Shown here one piece after another: positions 55,462 through 63,141 of a stretch of DNA of 64,000 nt. Position 1 is the first letter of the stretch; each line of letters starts with the position of its first letter. Source of the DNA: CAVVJA01 sp963809815 (GTDB taxonomy: Bacteria > Actinomycetota > Actinomycetes > Mycobacteriales > Jatrophihabitantaceae). The position numbers were made by a program, and so were the translations under genes. The DNA lies in the NCBI GenBank assembly GCA_963809815.1, contig CAWELM010000009.1, forward strand, positions 92,820 through 156,819. The letters run 5' to 3'. The notes below the pieces were generated by a model. The model searched no databases and had not been told where the DNA came from. It saw only the letters and a program-made list of their open reading frames with translations.

Positions 55462-55972
55462 CTTTCGGACCCCGCTCGTCGTACTGGCTCAGCAGCGCGA
55501 ATGGCGCTCTAAGCCGTCCGGTGGGGCGTGACGAAACCTCGCGCGGTAACGAACCAATCGTGAACCCGAATAACGACACCGCCGCAGGCCAAGCGACGGC
55601 TGCTGTTTCAGGGTCGCCAGTGTCGAACGAAACCTAGATAGGCCTCTCTGATCTGGACAACGGCCATGTCGCGATCGACACGGTGATCCATGGCAAGAAT
55701 GAAGAGGGGATCGTCGGGCTGCGGGCGCCAGCGAGTAGGTGCAGACAATGGGCTTCCTTGTCGGGGTTCGGATTGCGTCCCGCATTATGCGCGTTGTCCC
55801 GCTGACCAGGCGTGGCTCAGCTCGCACACCTTGATCAACGGCGTACCTGCAGGTGGCTTTGTGAACGACGTTTACCACCGTCGACGCTAAACGCGGCATC
55901 CCCTGTCCCCGCGGCGGTGATCACGAAGACGCCGAGCTCGCGCGTCATTGTTGGTGATCACGATTCGGGTGT
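55462..55972. other. Intergenic stretch with nothing recognised
   Basis: About 510 bases after the GH15 gene. Frames on both strands are short and of poor composition. I see no terminator hairpin with a long stem, RNA gene or fragment I can name. Confidence 0.4.
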
Positions 55973-56311
55973 TCAGCTCCCGCGGTAGGTGCTGTAGCCG
56001 TAGGGACTGATGAGGAGCGGTACATGGCAGTGCGTCATGCGGTCATGGATCGCGAAGATGACCGTGACTTCTGGGTAGAAGCACTCGACCCTCTCGGCCG
56101 CGAACCATTCCCCGGTGGCGAACGTCAAACGGTAGGTGCCGGGAGCCATTGGTCCGTCCGGGAGCAGGCCAGCAACCCTGCCGTCGGCATCGGTTCTGCC
56201 GGTACCGATCTGTGACCAGACACCGTCTTGCCAGGCGTGGATGGCGACGTCCATGTCGCGGGCCGGCGCTCCGCGCGAGGTGTCCAGCACGTGCGTCGTG
56301 AGCGCGCTCAT
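55973..56311 (-). CDS. uraH: 5-hydroxyisourate hydrolase
   Basis: A 112-residue transthyretin-like protein. TTHVLDTSRGAPARDMDVAI is the opening with His, RTDADGRVAGLL the Arg-containing loop, and the C-terminus YSTYRGS is the family tetrapeptide YRGS needed for activity. It converts 5-hydroxyisourate to OHCU in urate breakdown. ATG 56311 overlaps the uraD stop by four bases (ATGA). A urate oxidase gene, normally adjacent, is absent from this side. Confidence 0.94.
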   Translation of the reverse strand: MSALTTHVLDTSRGAPARDMDVAIHAWQDGVWSQIGTGRTDADGRVAGLLPDGPMAPGTYRLTFATGEWFAAERVECFYPEVTVIFAIHDRMTHCHVPLLISPYGYSTYRGS

Positions 56312-56826
56312 AAGTCGAGGAGCCTCTCTAACCTGAGCCGGGTGATCCGTCGATGCTGCTCGGCGGCGACCTTGACCTCGGTGTCCGGGTCGTTCTCGAG
56401 CCTCGACCGCAGGTTCGCCAGGATCTCCTCAGCGCTCCGGTCCGCAGCCGAGATCAGGAAAATGTGGCCGAAGCGATCCTCGTACTCCCGATTTCCCGCA
56501 GCGAGCGCCACCTGTATGTCCGCATCGGCTCGGGACACCCCGGCCTGTTCCATCCGCGAGGACTCAGCAGATGCACCGCCCTGTTCCCCGATGCGGGGAT
56601 GGCCGTCCAGCGCCTCCAACCAGTCCTCGGGCCGGAGGTTGAGCCATACCTCGTCCGCGGTGTTGTACAGCGCGTCCGGATCGTCGTATGGGCGCAGATC
56701 AGCCACCTGCTCGGCCCACCGCCGCGAATGGCATATGAGCAGGAGCGCTTCGACCGCCTCGTCGTGGCGACAACTCGTTGAACCAGCGAAGCCGGCGCTC
56801 CGCCAACCCGGTCGTAGAGCTGCTCA
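56308..56826 (-). pseudogene. uraD: OHCU decarboxylase, frameshifted near the N-terminus
   Basis: Read in two frames this gives a decarboxylase of about 172 residues. FNELSP lies in one frame; after an extra base near 56766, DEAVEALLLICHSRRWAEQV continues in the other. The catalytic His is in CHSRRW and the conserved WLEALDGHPRIGE follows, as in all UraD proteins. The downstream frame alone (132 residues from 56706) lacks the first helix and the His. UraD converts OHCU to S-allantoin. Its stop overlaps uraH. Confidence 0.85.
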
Positions 56827-56839
56827 ACGCGCTACCTCG

Positions 56840-57249
56840 GACCAGAGCGTCCGAGCGCGACGAGCCGGAACACGGCGTAGATCTCGCTCGGCCCCGCGCA
56901 CGAGACCGACCCACCTAGGCGGGGCGACCTCGACGGGCTTGAACTACGCGCGACCCGCATCGGGGACACGTGGTCATCTCGGCAGGCTAGTTCGTTGCCA
57001 CGATCCAATCGCATCTCAGCGCGGCATGAGCGGACGTGTAAGCGACTAGCCGATATCCCGAGTTTGTCGAAGACGAATCGCCGGAACAGCGGGACGGCCT
57101 CGGCGACCGGCCGAACGAGCCATTCCCCTTCGTTCGGTGACGAGTACGAGATGAGAAAGAAGCCAGGAGGCGCCTTCGACGTTTCCGGCGCGCACACCCG
57201 AATCTTCCCGCGGGTCGTCACCGGTCCGAGGCCAACGAACACGACCAGG
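56840..57249. other. Intergenic stretch, possible fragment only
   Basis: About 410 bases. A minus-strand frame reads APPGFFLISYSSPNEGEWLV near 57150, which looks coding-like but has no recognisable family or convincing start. Otherwise I see nothing. Confidence 0.35.
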
Positions 57250-57705
57250 TCAAGGCTTCCTATCCGGCGGTGTGTTCAGGGCGGCCACAATCTCGTCGAT
57301 CGCCGCCTGCTCCGGCTCGCTCACGTCTTGGCCGTGCTCGCGGTGGGCAGCTGCGACTTTGTGGGCCAAGTTGACGATGAACTGACGATACTGCTCCACC
57401 TCAACCGGCGTGGCCTTGCGCTCAAGGACCGCGACCGAGTCTCGCACGTGCTGCAGTCCGTGCTGCTTGAGCTCGTCCGGGGAGTGGTAGCGAGTGTGAT
57501 CCCGTTCAGGCTTAACCGAGACGATCTCATCCAGAAGCTCGCTCTCACCGTGCTGCTGGCGCGCCTCCGCGTAAGCCTTGGCCATAGCGATGGTTTCGCG
57601 GAACATCCCGCCGCGTTGGGCCGTGACCACGATCATGCCAGCACTCGGGGGAGCCTCCAGAATGAGCTGCCACTCCTCGGCCGAGAAATCGGACTTCGTC
57701 GTCAT
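57250..57705 (-). CDS. Conserved actinobacterial hypothetical protein
   Basis: A 151-residue, largely helical protein. MTTKSDFSAEEWQLILEAPP, then SAGMIVVTAQRGGMFRETIA and the closing VNLAHKVAAAHREHGQDVSE belong to a widespread family in Actinomycetota whose function is unknown. Its helical, TerB-like look is a weak hint, not evidence. ATG 57705 starts the conserved part; an upstream in-frame start has no similarity. It is alone on its strand. Confidence 0.82.
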   Translation of the reverse strand: MTTKSDFSAEEWQLILEAPPSAGMIVVTAQRGGMFRETIAMAKAYAEARQQHGESELLDEIVSVKPERDHTRYHSPDELKQHGLQHVRDSVAVLERKATPVEVEQYRQFIVNLAHKVAAAHREHGQDVSEPEQAAIDEIVAALNTPPDRKP

Positions 57706-57954
57706 CGCCTCTCCGATCGTGTTTGCACTCGCTGACGCTCGTCGCACTCACCGTAGCGACTGGTTTCACAAATGCCGGACTGCGGGCATCTACCCGGCGG
57801 TAGGTGGTAGGTCGGCCCGCCATCATCACCACCGGCCAGGCCTGGGACCCCGACATCGCCACCCACGGCACCGGCCACCACAAGCAGGTGCCGATCGCCG
57901 CCTGAACACAAAGGCCGGCGTCAAGCTGGCGGCCGGGGCGAGCCCTACGCGGCA

Positions 57955-58434
57955 TTGAGACACACCGTGATCTCGCCGGACATCATGGGCAGCCCGCCCG
58001 TCGTCTCACCAACCCGATTACACGCTGCTGGGAACCAACCCCATCACCGCTATGCAGGGACAGACGACGGACGACGCACCGACCAAACCCTTGACGCAAA
58101 ACGACTTACGCTGACGTCCGGACGTTCGCGGGGCGTCGGGTTCAGGGTAACGATTCCAGGATCTCCGGAGCGACGTGGCGGCCTGAATGATGCGACGTCC
58201 GACGAGAACGCGGTTATCTTCACGAAGAAGCATGCCGACGAGTTCGGTGCTGTCCAGACGTACATCGAGACATACATCGGTAACCGCATGACAGCGCAAA
58301 ACCAGCCACAGCAGGTCGTCCACCCCGCGGCACCCGACATCGCGGACCAGATCCGGAAGCTCGCCTCGCTTCACGATGACGGCCTCCTCACCGAGGAGGA
58401 GTTCCAGGCGAAGAAAGCCGCTCTGCTCGCGTGA
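57955..58434 (+). CDS. SHOCT-domain protein, probably N-terminally truncated
   Basis: The last 90 residues are coding-like. AVIFTKKHADEFGAVQTYIE is typical of the end of a bacterial PH domain. DIADQIRKLASLHDDGLLTE, then EEFQAKKAALLA is a SHOCT motif, a short C-terminal oligomerisation signal. Upstream residues (about 1-70 from ATG 57955) lack similarity, and the first part of the PH domain is missing, so the gene may be truncated. Function unknown. Confidence 0.62.
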   Translation: MRHTVISPDIMGSPPVVSPTRLHAAGNQPHHRYAGTDDGRRTDQTLDAKRLTLTSGRSRGVGFRVTIPGSPERRGGLNDATSDENAVIFTKKHADEFGAVQTYIETYIGNRMTAQNQPQQVVHPAAPDIADQIRKLASLHDDGLLTEEEFQAKKAALLA

Positions 58435-58608
58435 GGTCGGCAATTACGGGCTAGCGTCGAGGAGCCTCGGCGCACAGGTGAGTCCATGCGGCTCTTTCAC
58501 AGTCGCAGGTGAGCTCTGCGGTGATCGCGTGTCCTCGTCCATTCGCGAGGTGCGTAATCGCCCTCGTGTGAGCGGAACGGATTTGGTCGCGACTGTCGTG
58601 GTGTAGGT

Positions 58609-58863
58609 ATGACGACAACGCCAAACCACCTGGACCTGCCTGTGCCGGACGACGAGGATGAGCCGCTACCGCTGACCGCGGCGGAGATCGACGATTTCCG
58701 CCGCGAGTTACACGTTCGCGTCGGCCGAGCACGTATCGCCGGACATGTACCCACGTCTGACGAATCTGTCAGTTGGCTTCATGAAGCGTGCAATTGTTCG
58801 TCCGATCGAACCGACGCGGCCCGAGTACGTGACCGTCAGCTTGCCGATCCGGGATCGCGATGA
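58609..58863 (+). CDS. Small hypothetical protein upstream of a sigma-tail gene
   Basis: 84 residues beginning MTTTPNHLDLPVPDDEDEPL with an acidic start, then LTAAEIDDFRRELHVRVGRA. It overlaps the next gene by up to 119 bases, and its last 25 residues are in a frame that looks non-coding. It may be a short independent protein or the displaced 5' end of the downstream gene. No ribosome site is obvious. Confidence 0.4.
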   Translation: MTTTPNHLDLPVPDDEDEPLPLTAAEIDDFRRELHVRVGRARIAGHVPTSDESVSWLHEACNCSSDRTDAARVRDRQLADPGSR

Positions 58864-59884
58864 CGACGACACGATCAAGAAGCACCTTGCCGTCGCCGAG
58901 TGGAACCTTCTCTGGGAGGCGGGCCAGTACCGGCGCCGTTTCCTCGATGATCAGGATCTGACAGCGGACCTGGAGCGTATCGCTGACCGCGGTGACTTCA
59001 ACATCATCTTTGTGCCGCGCACATCGTCGAGGTACTACGAATACGCTCCGTTGTTTCACCTGCTGAGCCGGCGTACCGCCGAGCGCTTCGGCCTGCCGCT
59101 GCTGAGGGCCGGTCAGTGGCCATACAGCATGGAGCCGTTTGACATCGGTAAATTCCTGCCGCACGACTTCGAGGACCGGCTCGCCCGAGCGTGGGCGTGG
59201 ACGGTCTGGCCACATCTGAACTCTGGGTCGTCGTTGGGCGCTTTCAGCGACCGTGAGCCGATCAAAATGCTGGCCCACACCCTCGACTTTTGGCTGCCGG
59301 CGGTCACCGAGGTCATTCAGGAAACGCTCCGCGATTTCCCGGTCACGGTCGGCGAGGGCGAACTCCCCACCGAAATCCGTCTGACGGACGGTTCAGTGCT
59401 CGAAGGCGCGGTGCCCGGCTGGCCCCGTACGGGCGGCGATCTGTGGCGGGGCGAGGAGGAAGCCGCAGAGTTCGTCGAGTGGACGGTCAAGCGGGCCGAT
59501 ACCACTGGCCGACTGCGGGCGATCATGGACGCGGTCAAGGCCCACCTCGTCGAGGACGACTTCTCGCCGCGGTGGAGCTATGCGCGTGAGGATTTCGAGC
59601 GGAAGCTCTATCGCAAGCGCAACAAGATCTCGGTGCGGTTCGTCGAGTTGCGTGACACGATTCCGGTCCAAGGCCCGGAGACCGAAGTCGAGGGCCGGAT
59701 CGTGACGGCAGACTTCATGGCACTGCTCAATGCCCGCGAGCGCGAGATCGTCGTCCTTCTCAGCTCCGGCCTTACGAGCCTCACGGATGTCGCCAAGGAG
59801 CTGGGCTACGCGAACCACAGCCCGATCTCGAAGAAGTTAGCGCAGATCCGGAAGCAGGCAGAGAAGTTCTTTGGCCCGGACTAG
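58781..59884 (+). CDS. Protein of unknown function with sigma region-4-like C-terminus
   Basis: 367 residues (379 from an earlier ATG at 58745). The first 300 residues are not recognised but look coding-like, with aromatic-rich segments (NIIFVPRTSSRYYEYAPLFH, then WPYSMEPFDIGKFLPHDFED). The last 60 form a helix-turn-helix of the region-4/LuxR type: FMALLNAREREIVVLLSSGL, then TSLTDVAKELGYANHSPISK, KLAQIRKQAEKFF. The order (LNAREREIV...ELGYAN) is close to sigma-70 region 4.2. A DNA-binding or transcription role is inferred. The gene is tail-to-tail with the next, with overlapping stops. Confidence 0.68.
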   Translation: MKRAIVRPIEPTRPEYVTVSLPIRDRDDDDTIKKHLAVAEWNLLWEAGQYRRRFLDDQDLTADLERIADRGDFNIIFVPRTSSRYYEYAPLFHLLSRRTAERFGLPLLRAGQWPYSMEPFDIGKFLPHDFEDRLARAWAWTVWPHLNSGSSLGAFSDREPIKMLAHTLDFWLPAVTEVIQETLRDFPVTVGEGELPTEIRLTDGSVLEGAVPGWPRTGGDLWRGEEEAAEFVEWTVKRADTTGRLRAIMDAVKAHLVEDDFSPRWSYAREDFERKLYRKRNKISVRFVELRDTIPVQGPETEVEGRIVTADFMALLNAREREIVVLLSSGLTSLTDVAKELGYANHSPISKKLAQIRKQAEKFFGPD

Positions 59885-60270
59885 CTTCGCTGGCCGCTGG
59901 CGCGCTTCTCTCCTGAGGCGTGTGTCCCCGAACTCTCCGCGGAGTTCCCGCTCACGCGCTCTTGGACGTAACTTGCCCACGCGTCGCGCATGCCGCCACC
60001 GAAGATCTCAGCCAACTCCGACCATTCACTCTTCGCGCCGACCTCTACCGGCGCGCTGAGGATTGTCGGATCGATGCTGTAGGCGTTGCGCACTCGGCGG
60101 TAGCCGAAGTCCTCGTTGACCGGTTGCCGGCTGATGTAGACGACGCCCGTGCCTTCGAGGACGGCGATGCCGCGGCTGCGGGTGTCGTCGGAGAAGCAGT
60201 AGGTCTCTTTGAGTCGATCCGGGGCGATCCAGATGCCGTCCTCGGCTTTGCTCTGAGCGCGATCCATCAC
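59881..60270 (-). CDS. Winged-helix-like hypothetical protein, probably truncated
   Basis: A 129-residue frame. GIWIAPDRLKETYCFSDDTR, then SRGIAVLEGTGVVYISRQPV and FGYRRVRNAYSID resemble a winged-helix DNA-binding unit found in plasmid and phage-related proteins, in which a longer N-terminus is usual. Here it begins at MMDRAQSKAEDG, so the N-terminal half may be missing. The last 40 residues are disordered. It converges on the sigma-tail gene with a four-base overlap of stops. Confidence 0.55.
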   Translation of the reverse strand: MMDRAQSKAEDGIWIAPDRLKETYCFSDDTRSRGIAVLEGTGVVYISRQPVNEDFGYRRVRNAYSIDPTILSAPVEVGAKSEWSELAEIFGGGMRDAWASYVQERVSGNSAESSGTHASGEKRASGQRS

Positions 60271-60383
60271 GTTCGAGGTGGGGGCAACGTTAGAGGAGCA
60301 CGGGGAATGTTGTCGCAGGACCCAGGCGGTCTACATGTATCGCAGCCCGCCTCTCGCCGCCCGGTGCTTCGTCACAGTCATCA

Positions 60384-60836
60384 TCAGATAGGAACGGCGC
60401 CGCCGGCCTTGACCATCTTCATCGTGAACTGCGAGTTGACGCGGGCGAGACCGGGTAGCTCGGCGAGCTGGTTCATGTAGAACGCCTCGTAGGCGGCCTG
60501 GTCGGCCACCGCGACACGCACCACGTAGTCGGGCAGGCCGAACATGCGGCGGCACTCGACGATCGCGTCGAGGGCGGAAATGCCCGCCTCGAAGGCCTCA
60601 ACCGTCGCCCGGTCTTTGAGGGTGAGCTCGACGTGCACCGTGACCTCGAATCCGCGGCCGACCGCAGCGGGATCTATGTCCGCGTGGTAGCCCCGGATGA
60701 CGCCGGCCTGCTCAAGCGCCCGGACGCGGCGCAGGCACGGGGAGGGCGAGAGCCGAACACGCTCAGCGAGCTCGACATTCGTGAGCCGCCCGTCAGCCTG
60801 GAGCTGACGCAGAATTGTGCGATCTATGGCGTCCAT
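60384..60836 (-). CDS. Lrp/AsnC-family transcriptional regulator
   Basis: A 150-residue regulator. The N-terminal HTH is IDRTILRQLQADGRLTNVEL, then AERVRLSPSPCLRRVRALEQ (recognition helix). The RAM effector domain follows, with GLPDYVVRVAVADQAAYEAF. Lrp proteins sense amino acids. It is divergent from azlC (80 bases apart), which encodes a branched-chain amino-acid exporter, so control of azlCD by leucine-type ligands is the natural inference. ATG 60836 starts the conserved part. Confidence 0.94.
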   Translation of the reverse strand: MDAIDRTILRQLQADGRLTNVELAERVRLSPSPCLRRVRALEQAGVIRGYHADIDPAAVGRGFEVTVHVELTLKDRATVEAFEAGISALDAIVECRRMFGLPDYVVRVAVADQAAYEAFYMNQLAELPGLARVNSQFTMKMVKAGGAVPI

Positions 60837-60897
60837 TGGCAGATCATGCCGCAATGAATCGACAGACGCGCAATAAAGCAAGGAAATGGCGCGCCTT

Positions 60898-60903
60898 TAT
60901 AAC
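60898..60903 (+). promoter_or_regulatory. -10 element of azlC, near-leaderless start
   Basis: TATAAC lies 12 bases before the azlC ATG (60916). Transcription would begin around 60910, leaving almost no leader, and no ribosome site is visible. A -35 box is not clear, which fits a promoter needing an activator such as the divergent Lrp. Confidence 0.35.
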
Positions 60904-60915
60904 TATCCTCGCAGT

Positions 60916-61614
60916 ATGCCCACCACGGTTGAGAAAACGTCGAGCCGGACGCTGAGCGGTGCGGCCGGCATCGGGATCGCGGTCGGCGTATACGGCGTCT
61001 CCTTCGGTGTTCTCGCGGTGGCAGCCGGGCTGAGCCCGGCCCAGGCGTGTGTGATGTCGATGCTTGTGTTCACCGGCGCGTCGCAGTTCGCGTTCGTCGG
61101 CGTGCTTGCAGGCGGGGGTGGAGCACTCGCGGCGATCGGCCCCGCGGTCGTGCTTGCCCTGCGCAATGCCGCCTATGGGCTGTCGCTCCTCCCGATCCTG
61201 CCGGGACGGCTCCGCGATCGCGCGATCGTCGCGCAGCTGGTGATCGACGAGAGCACCGCGATGGCGCGGGCACAGGACGAACCGCGCGCAGCCTGGCGTG
61301 CCTTCCTGGCCACCGGTCTCAGCGTCTGGCTGTGCTGGAATGCTGGCACGCTCGCGGGCGCACTACTGGGCGGGGGGCTCGGCGACCCGCGCTCGCTCGG
61401 CCTCGACGCGATGTTCCCGGCAGCGTTTCTCGCGCTCCTGGCGCCGCAACTGCGCCGTCCGGGCGCACCCGTCGCCGCGGTCGCAGGGGCCATGATCGCC
61501 ATCGCGGCGCTTCCGTTCGCCCCGGCCGGCGTGCCCGTGATCGCGGCGCTCGCCGGCGTCGTGCCAGGCGTGCTCGTGGCCCGAGGCGTTAAAGCAGGAG
61601 GGGCCAAGGCATGA
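60916..61614 (+). CDS. azlC: AzlC-family branched-chain amino-acid exporter subunit
   Basis: A 232-residue membrane protein with several hydrophobic helices. IGIAVGVYGVSFGVLAVAAG, then VMSMLVFTGASQFAFVGVLA (family motif GASQFA) and ALRNAAYGLSLLPIL are all present. It forms a two-part exporter of branched-chain amino acids with AzlD. ATG 60916 fits the family start. The stop overlaps azlD (ATGA), so the two are coupled. The divergent lrp gene probably regulates them. Confidence 0.94.
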   Translation: MPTTVEKTSSRTLSGAAGIGIAVGVYGVSFGVLAVAAGLSPAQACVMSMLVFTGASQFAFVGVLAGGGGALAAIGPAVVLALRNAAYGLSLLPILPGRLRDRAIVAQLVIDESTAMARAQDEPRAAWRAFLATGLSVWLCWNAGTLAGALLGGGLGDPRSLGLDAMFPAAFLALLAPQLRRPGAPVAAVAGAMIAIAALPFAPAGVPVIAALAGVVPGVLVARGVKAGGAKA

Positions 61615-61913
61615 GCTGGACTCTGCTCTTGGCACTCGGGGGCGCCTCGTATGCGCTGAAGGCGGTCGGTCCGGTTCTCGCGGGCGGCCGGGAGCTCGGG
61701 CCCCGAGTCCGCCGAACGCTCGACCTGGTCGCGGTACCGCTGCTAGCTGCGCTGATCCTTGTCCAGACGCTCGGCAACGGCCACCGGCTCGTGCTCGACG
61801 CCCGCGTGGCGGCGCTCGGCGTCGCCGCCATACTGGTATCGCGGCGGGCACCATTCTTGCTCGTGGTACTCGCGGCGGCCGGCACGGCAGCGCTCTTGCG
61901 CGCACTCGGCTGA
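61611..61913 (+). CDS. azlD: AzlD-family branched-chain amino-acid exporter subunit
   Basis: A 100-residue membrane protein with three or four helices: TLLLALGGASYALKAVGPVL, VAVPLLAALILVQTLGNGHR and PFLLVVLAAAGTAALLRALG. The short length and position directly after azlC are typical. It is needed with AzlC for export. It overlaps azlC by four bases. Confidence 0.92.
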   Translation: MSWTLLLALGGASYALKAVGPVLAGGRELGPRVRRTLDLVAVPLLAALILVQTLGNGHRLVLDARVAALGVAAILVSRRAPFLLVVLAAAGTAALLRALG

Positions 61914-61938
61914 CCTGACCCTGGCGACGAATTGTCAA

Positions 61939-62330
61939 TCAGGACAGGGCAACAACAACACGGTGCCGGGTCCCAGCGTCGACAGGATCGTGCGCTTCGC
62001 GACACGCTCGAGCGGAAGCGTCTCGCCGATGGTTATCGATAGCCCGCCATCCCGGGCGGCGGCGGTCAGGTCTGTGGCGGCCTGTTCCTTGGCCTCGCTG
62101 GGGGAAGTCATCGCTGCCGAGCAGGCGGATGGTCATGTTGTTGAAGAGCATGGGCCAGAAAGGGATCGTGGGTCGGTCCTGCCGGCTGGCGTATGCGGCG
62201 ATGACCGTACCGATTTGCCGACGGCGTGTTGAGATCGACGTTTGTCGGAGAAGGCGACCTCGATGATCCGGTCGACGCCGTCCGGCGCGACGGCCCGGAT
62301 GTCGGCGGCGGGATCGGGCCGGTCGAGCTC
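61939..62330 (-). pseudogene. NADPH:quinone reductase C-terminal remnant
   Basis: Fragments of one zinc-binding-type quinone reductase lie in several frames: IRAVAPDGVDRIIEVAFSD, MLFNNMTIRLLGSDDFP, SEAKEQAATDLTAAARDGGL and VDAGTRHRVVVALS. They are in the correct order for the C-terminal half of the enzyme. At least two frameshifts separate them and the N-terminal half is absent. It is a clear remnant between azlD and the DUF1275 gene. Confidence 0.72.
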
Positions 62331-62334
62331 CTCC

Positions 62335-63066
62335 TCAGGCTGGTTCTTCGGCACCTGCCTCCACTGGAGCGTTGGCGGCTCGGCGTTCCAGCTGGCGAGT
62401 TTCATAGATAAGGGCGACGAGCGTGATGAGCAGTACGCCGGCCGCGATGGCCACCGCAGGCGGCCCTAAATTGTTAGTGCAGATTGCTCCGATGACTGTT
62501 CCTGCGACAAAGGCGACCACCACAGCGCCAAAGTTGCCGGCATGCCGTCTCGCTGACGGATCATGGTCCATGATCCACTGATAGGTGGCAGCTGTCGCGG
62601 TGCGTAGGTTTCCGGTCGCCAGCAGCGTGCTGTATGGGGCGTCGACCAACACCCGAGAGCTTGACCACTGGATGGAGGCAGCAAAAGCAACGGGAACGGT
62701 GACCAATAGTGCTGGCGCGCCATCGGGCAAGCTCGCAACTGCCGCCAGAATGACAATTTCGGCGCCGAGCGCCACCCGCACAGGTCGGCGTACCTCGCGG
62801 CGGACCCGCGGTCGAGCCAACATTTCCGTGGCGACCACGCCGACCATGAATGCGGCGATCGGTATCAGACGTAGGACGGCCGCATGCCAGTGACGCGAAG
62901 AGGCCTCGACGCCGAACACGACAATGTTTCCGGTCTGCGCGTTCGCGAAGACGGCGTGCCCAACAAAGGTATATGCGTCGAGGAAGCCGCCCACGGCCGT
63001 GAGCAAAACTCCAATGGCCAAGGTCTCGTTCCGAGTTCTGATACCGGTCACCTGGCAAGAGTTCAT
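62335..63066 (-). CDS. DUF1275 (YoaK-like) membrane protein
   Basis: About 243 residues with six hydrophobic helices. LAIGVLLTAVGGFLDAYTFV, then FANAQTGNIVVFGVEAS (the family signature TGNxVxxG) and STLLATGNLRTATAATYQW follow, which define DUF1275. The role is unknown; it may be a transporter. ATG 63066 was chosen; an upstream start at 63093 is possible. The frame ends just before the quinone-reductase remnant. Confidence 0.9.
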   Translation of the reverse strand: MNSCQVTGIRTRNETLAIGVLLTAVGGFLDAYTFVGHAVFANAQTGNIVVFGVEASSRHWHAAVLRLIPIAAFMVGVVATEMLARPRVRREVRRPVRVALGAEIVILAAVASLPDGAPALLVTVPVAFAASIQWSSSRVLVDAPYSTLLATGNLRTATAATYQWIMDHDPSARRHAGNFGAVVVAFVAGTVIGAICTNNLGPPAVAIAAGVLLITLVALIYETRQLERRAANAPVEAGAEEPA

Positions 63067-63141
63067 GGAAGCGTCGCCCGGTTCAAGAGTCACCTCGACA
63101 TTCCGCGCGCCTAGTGCTAAGGCCTCGATCGGTCGAAGCGC

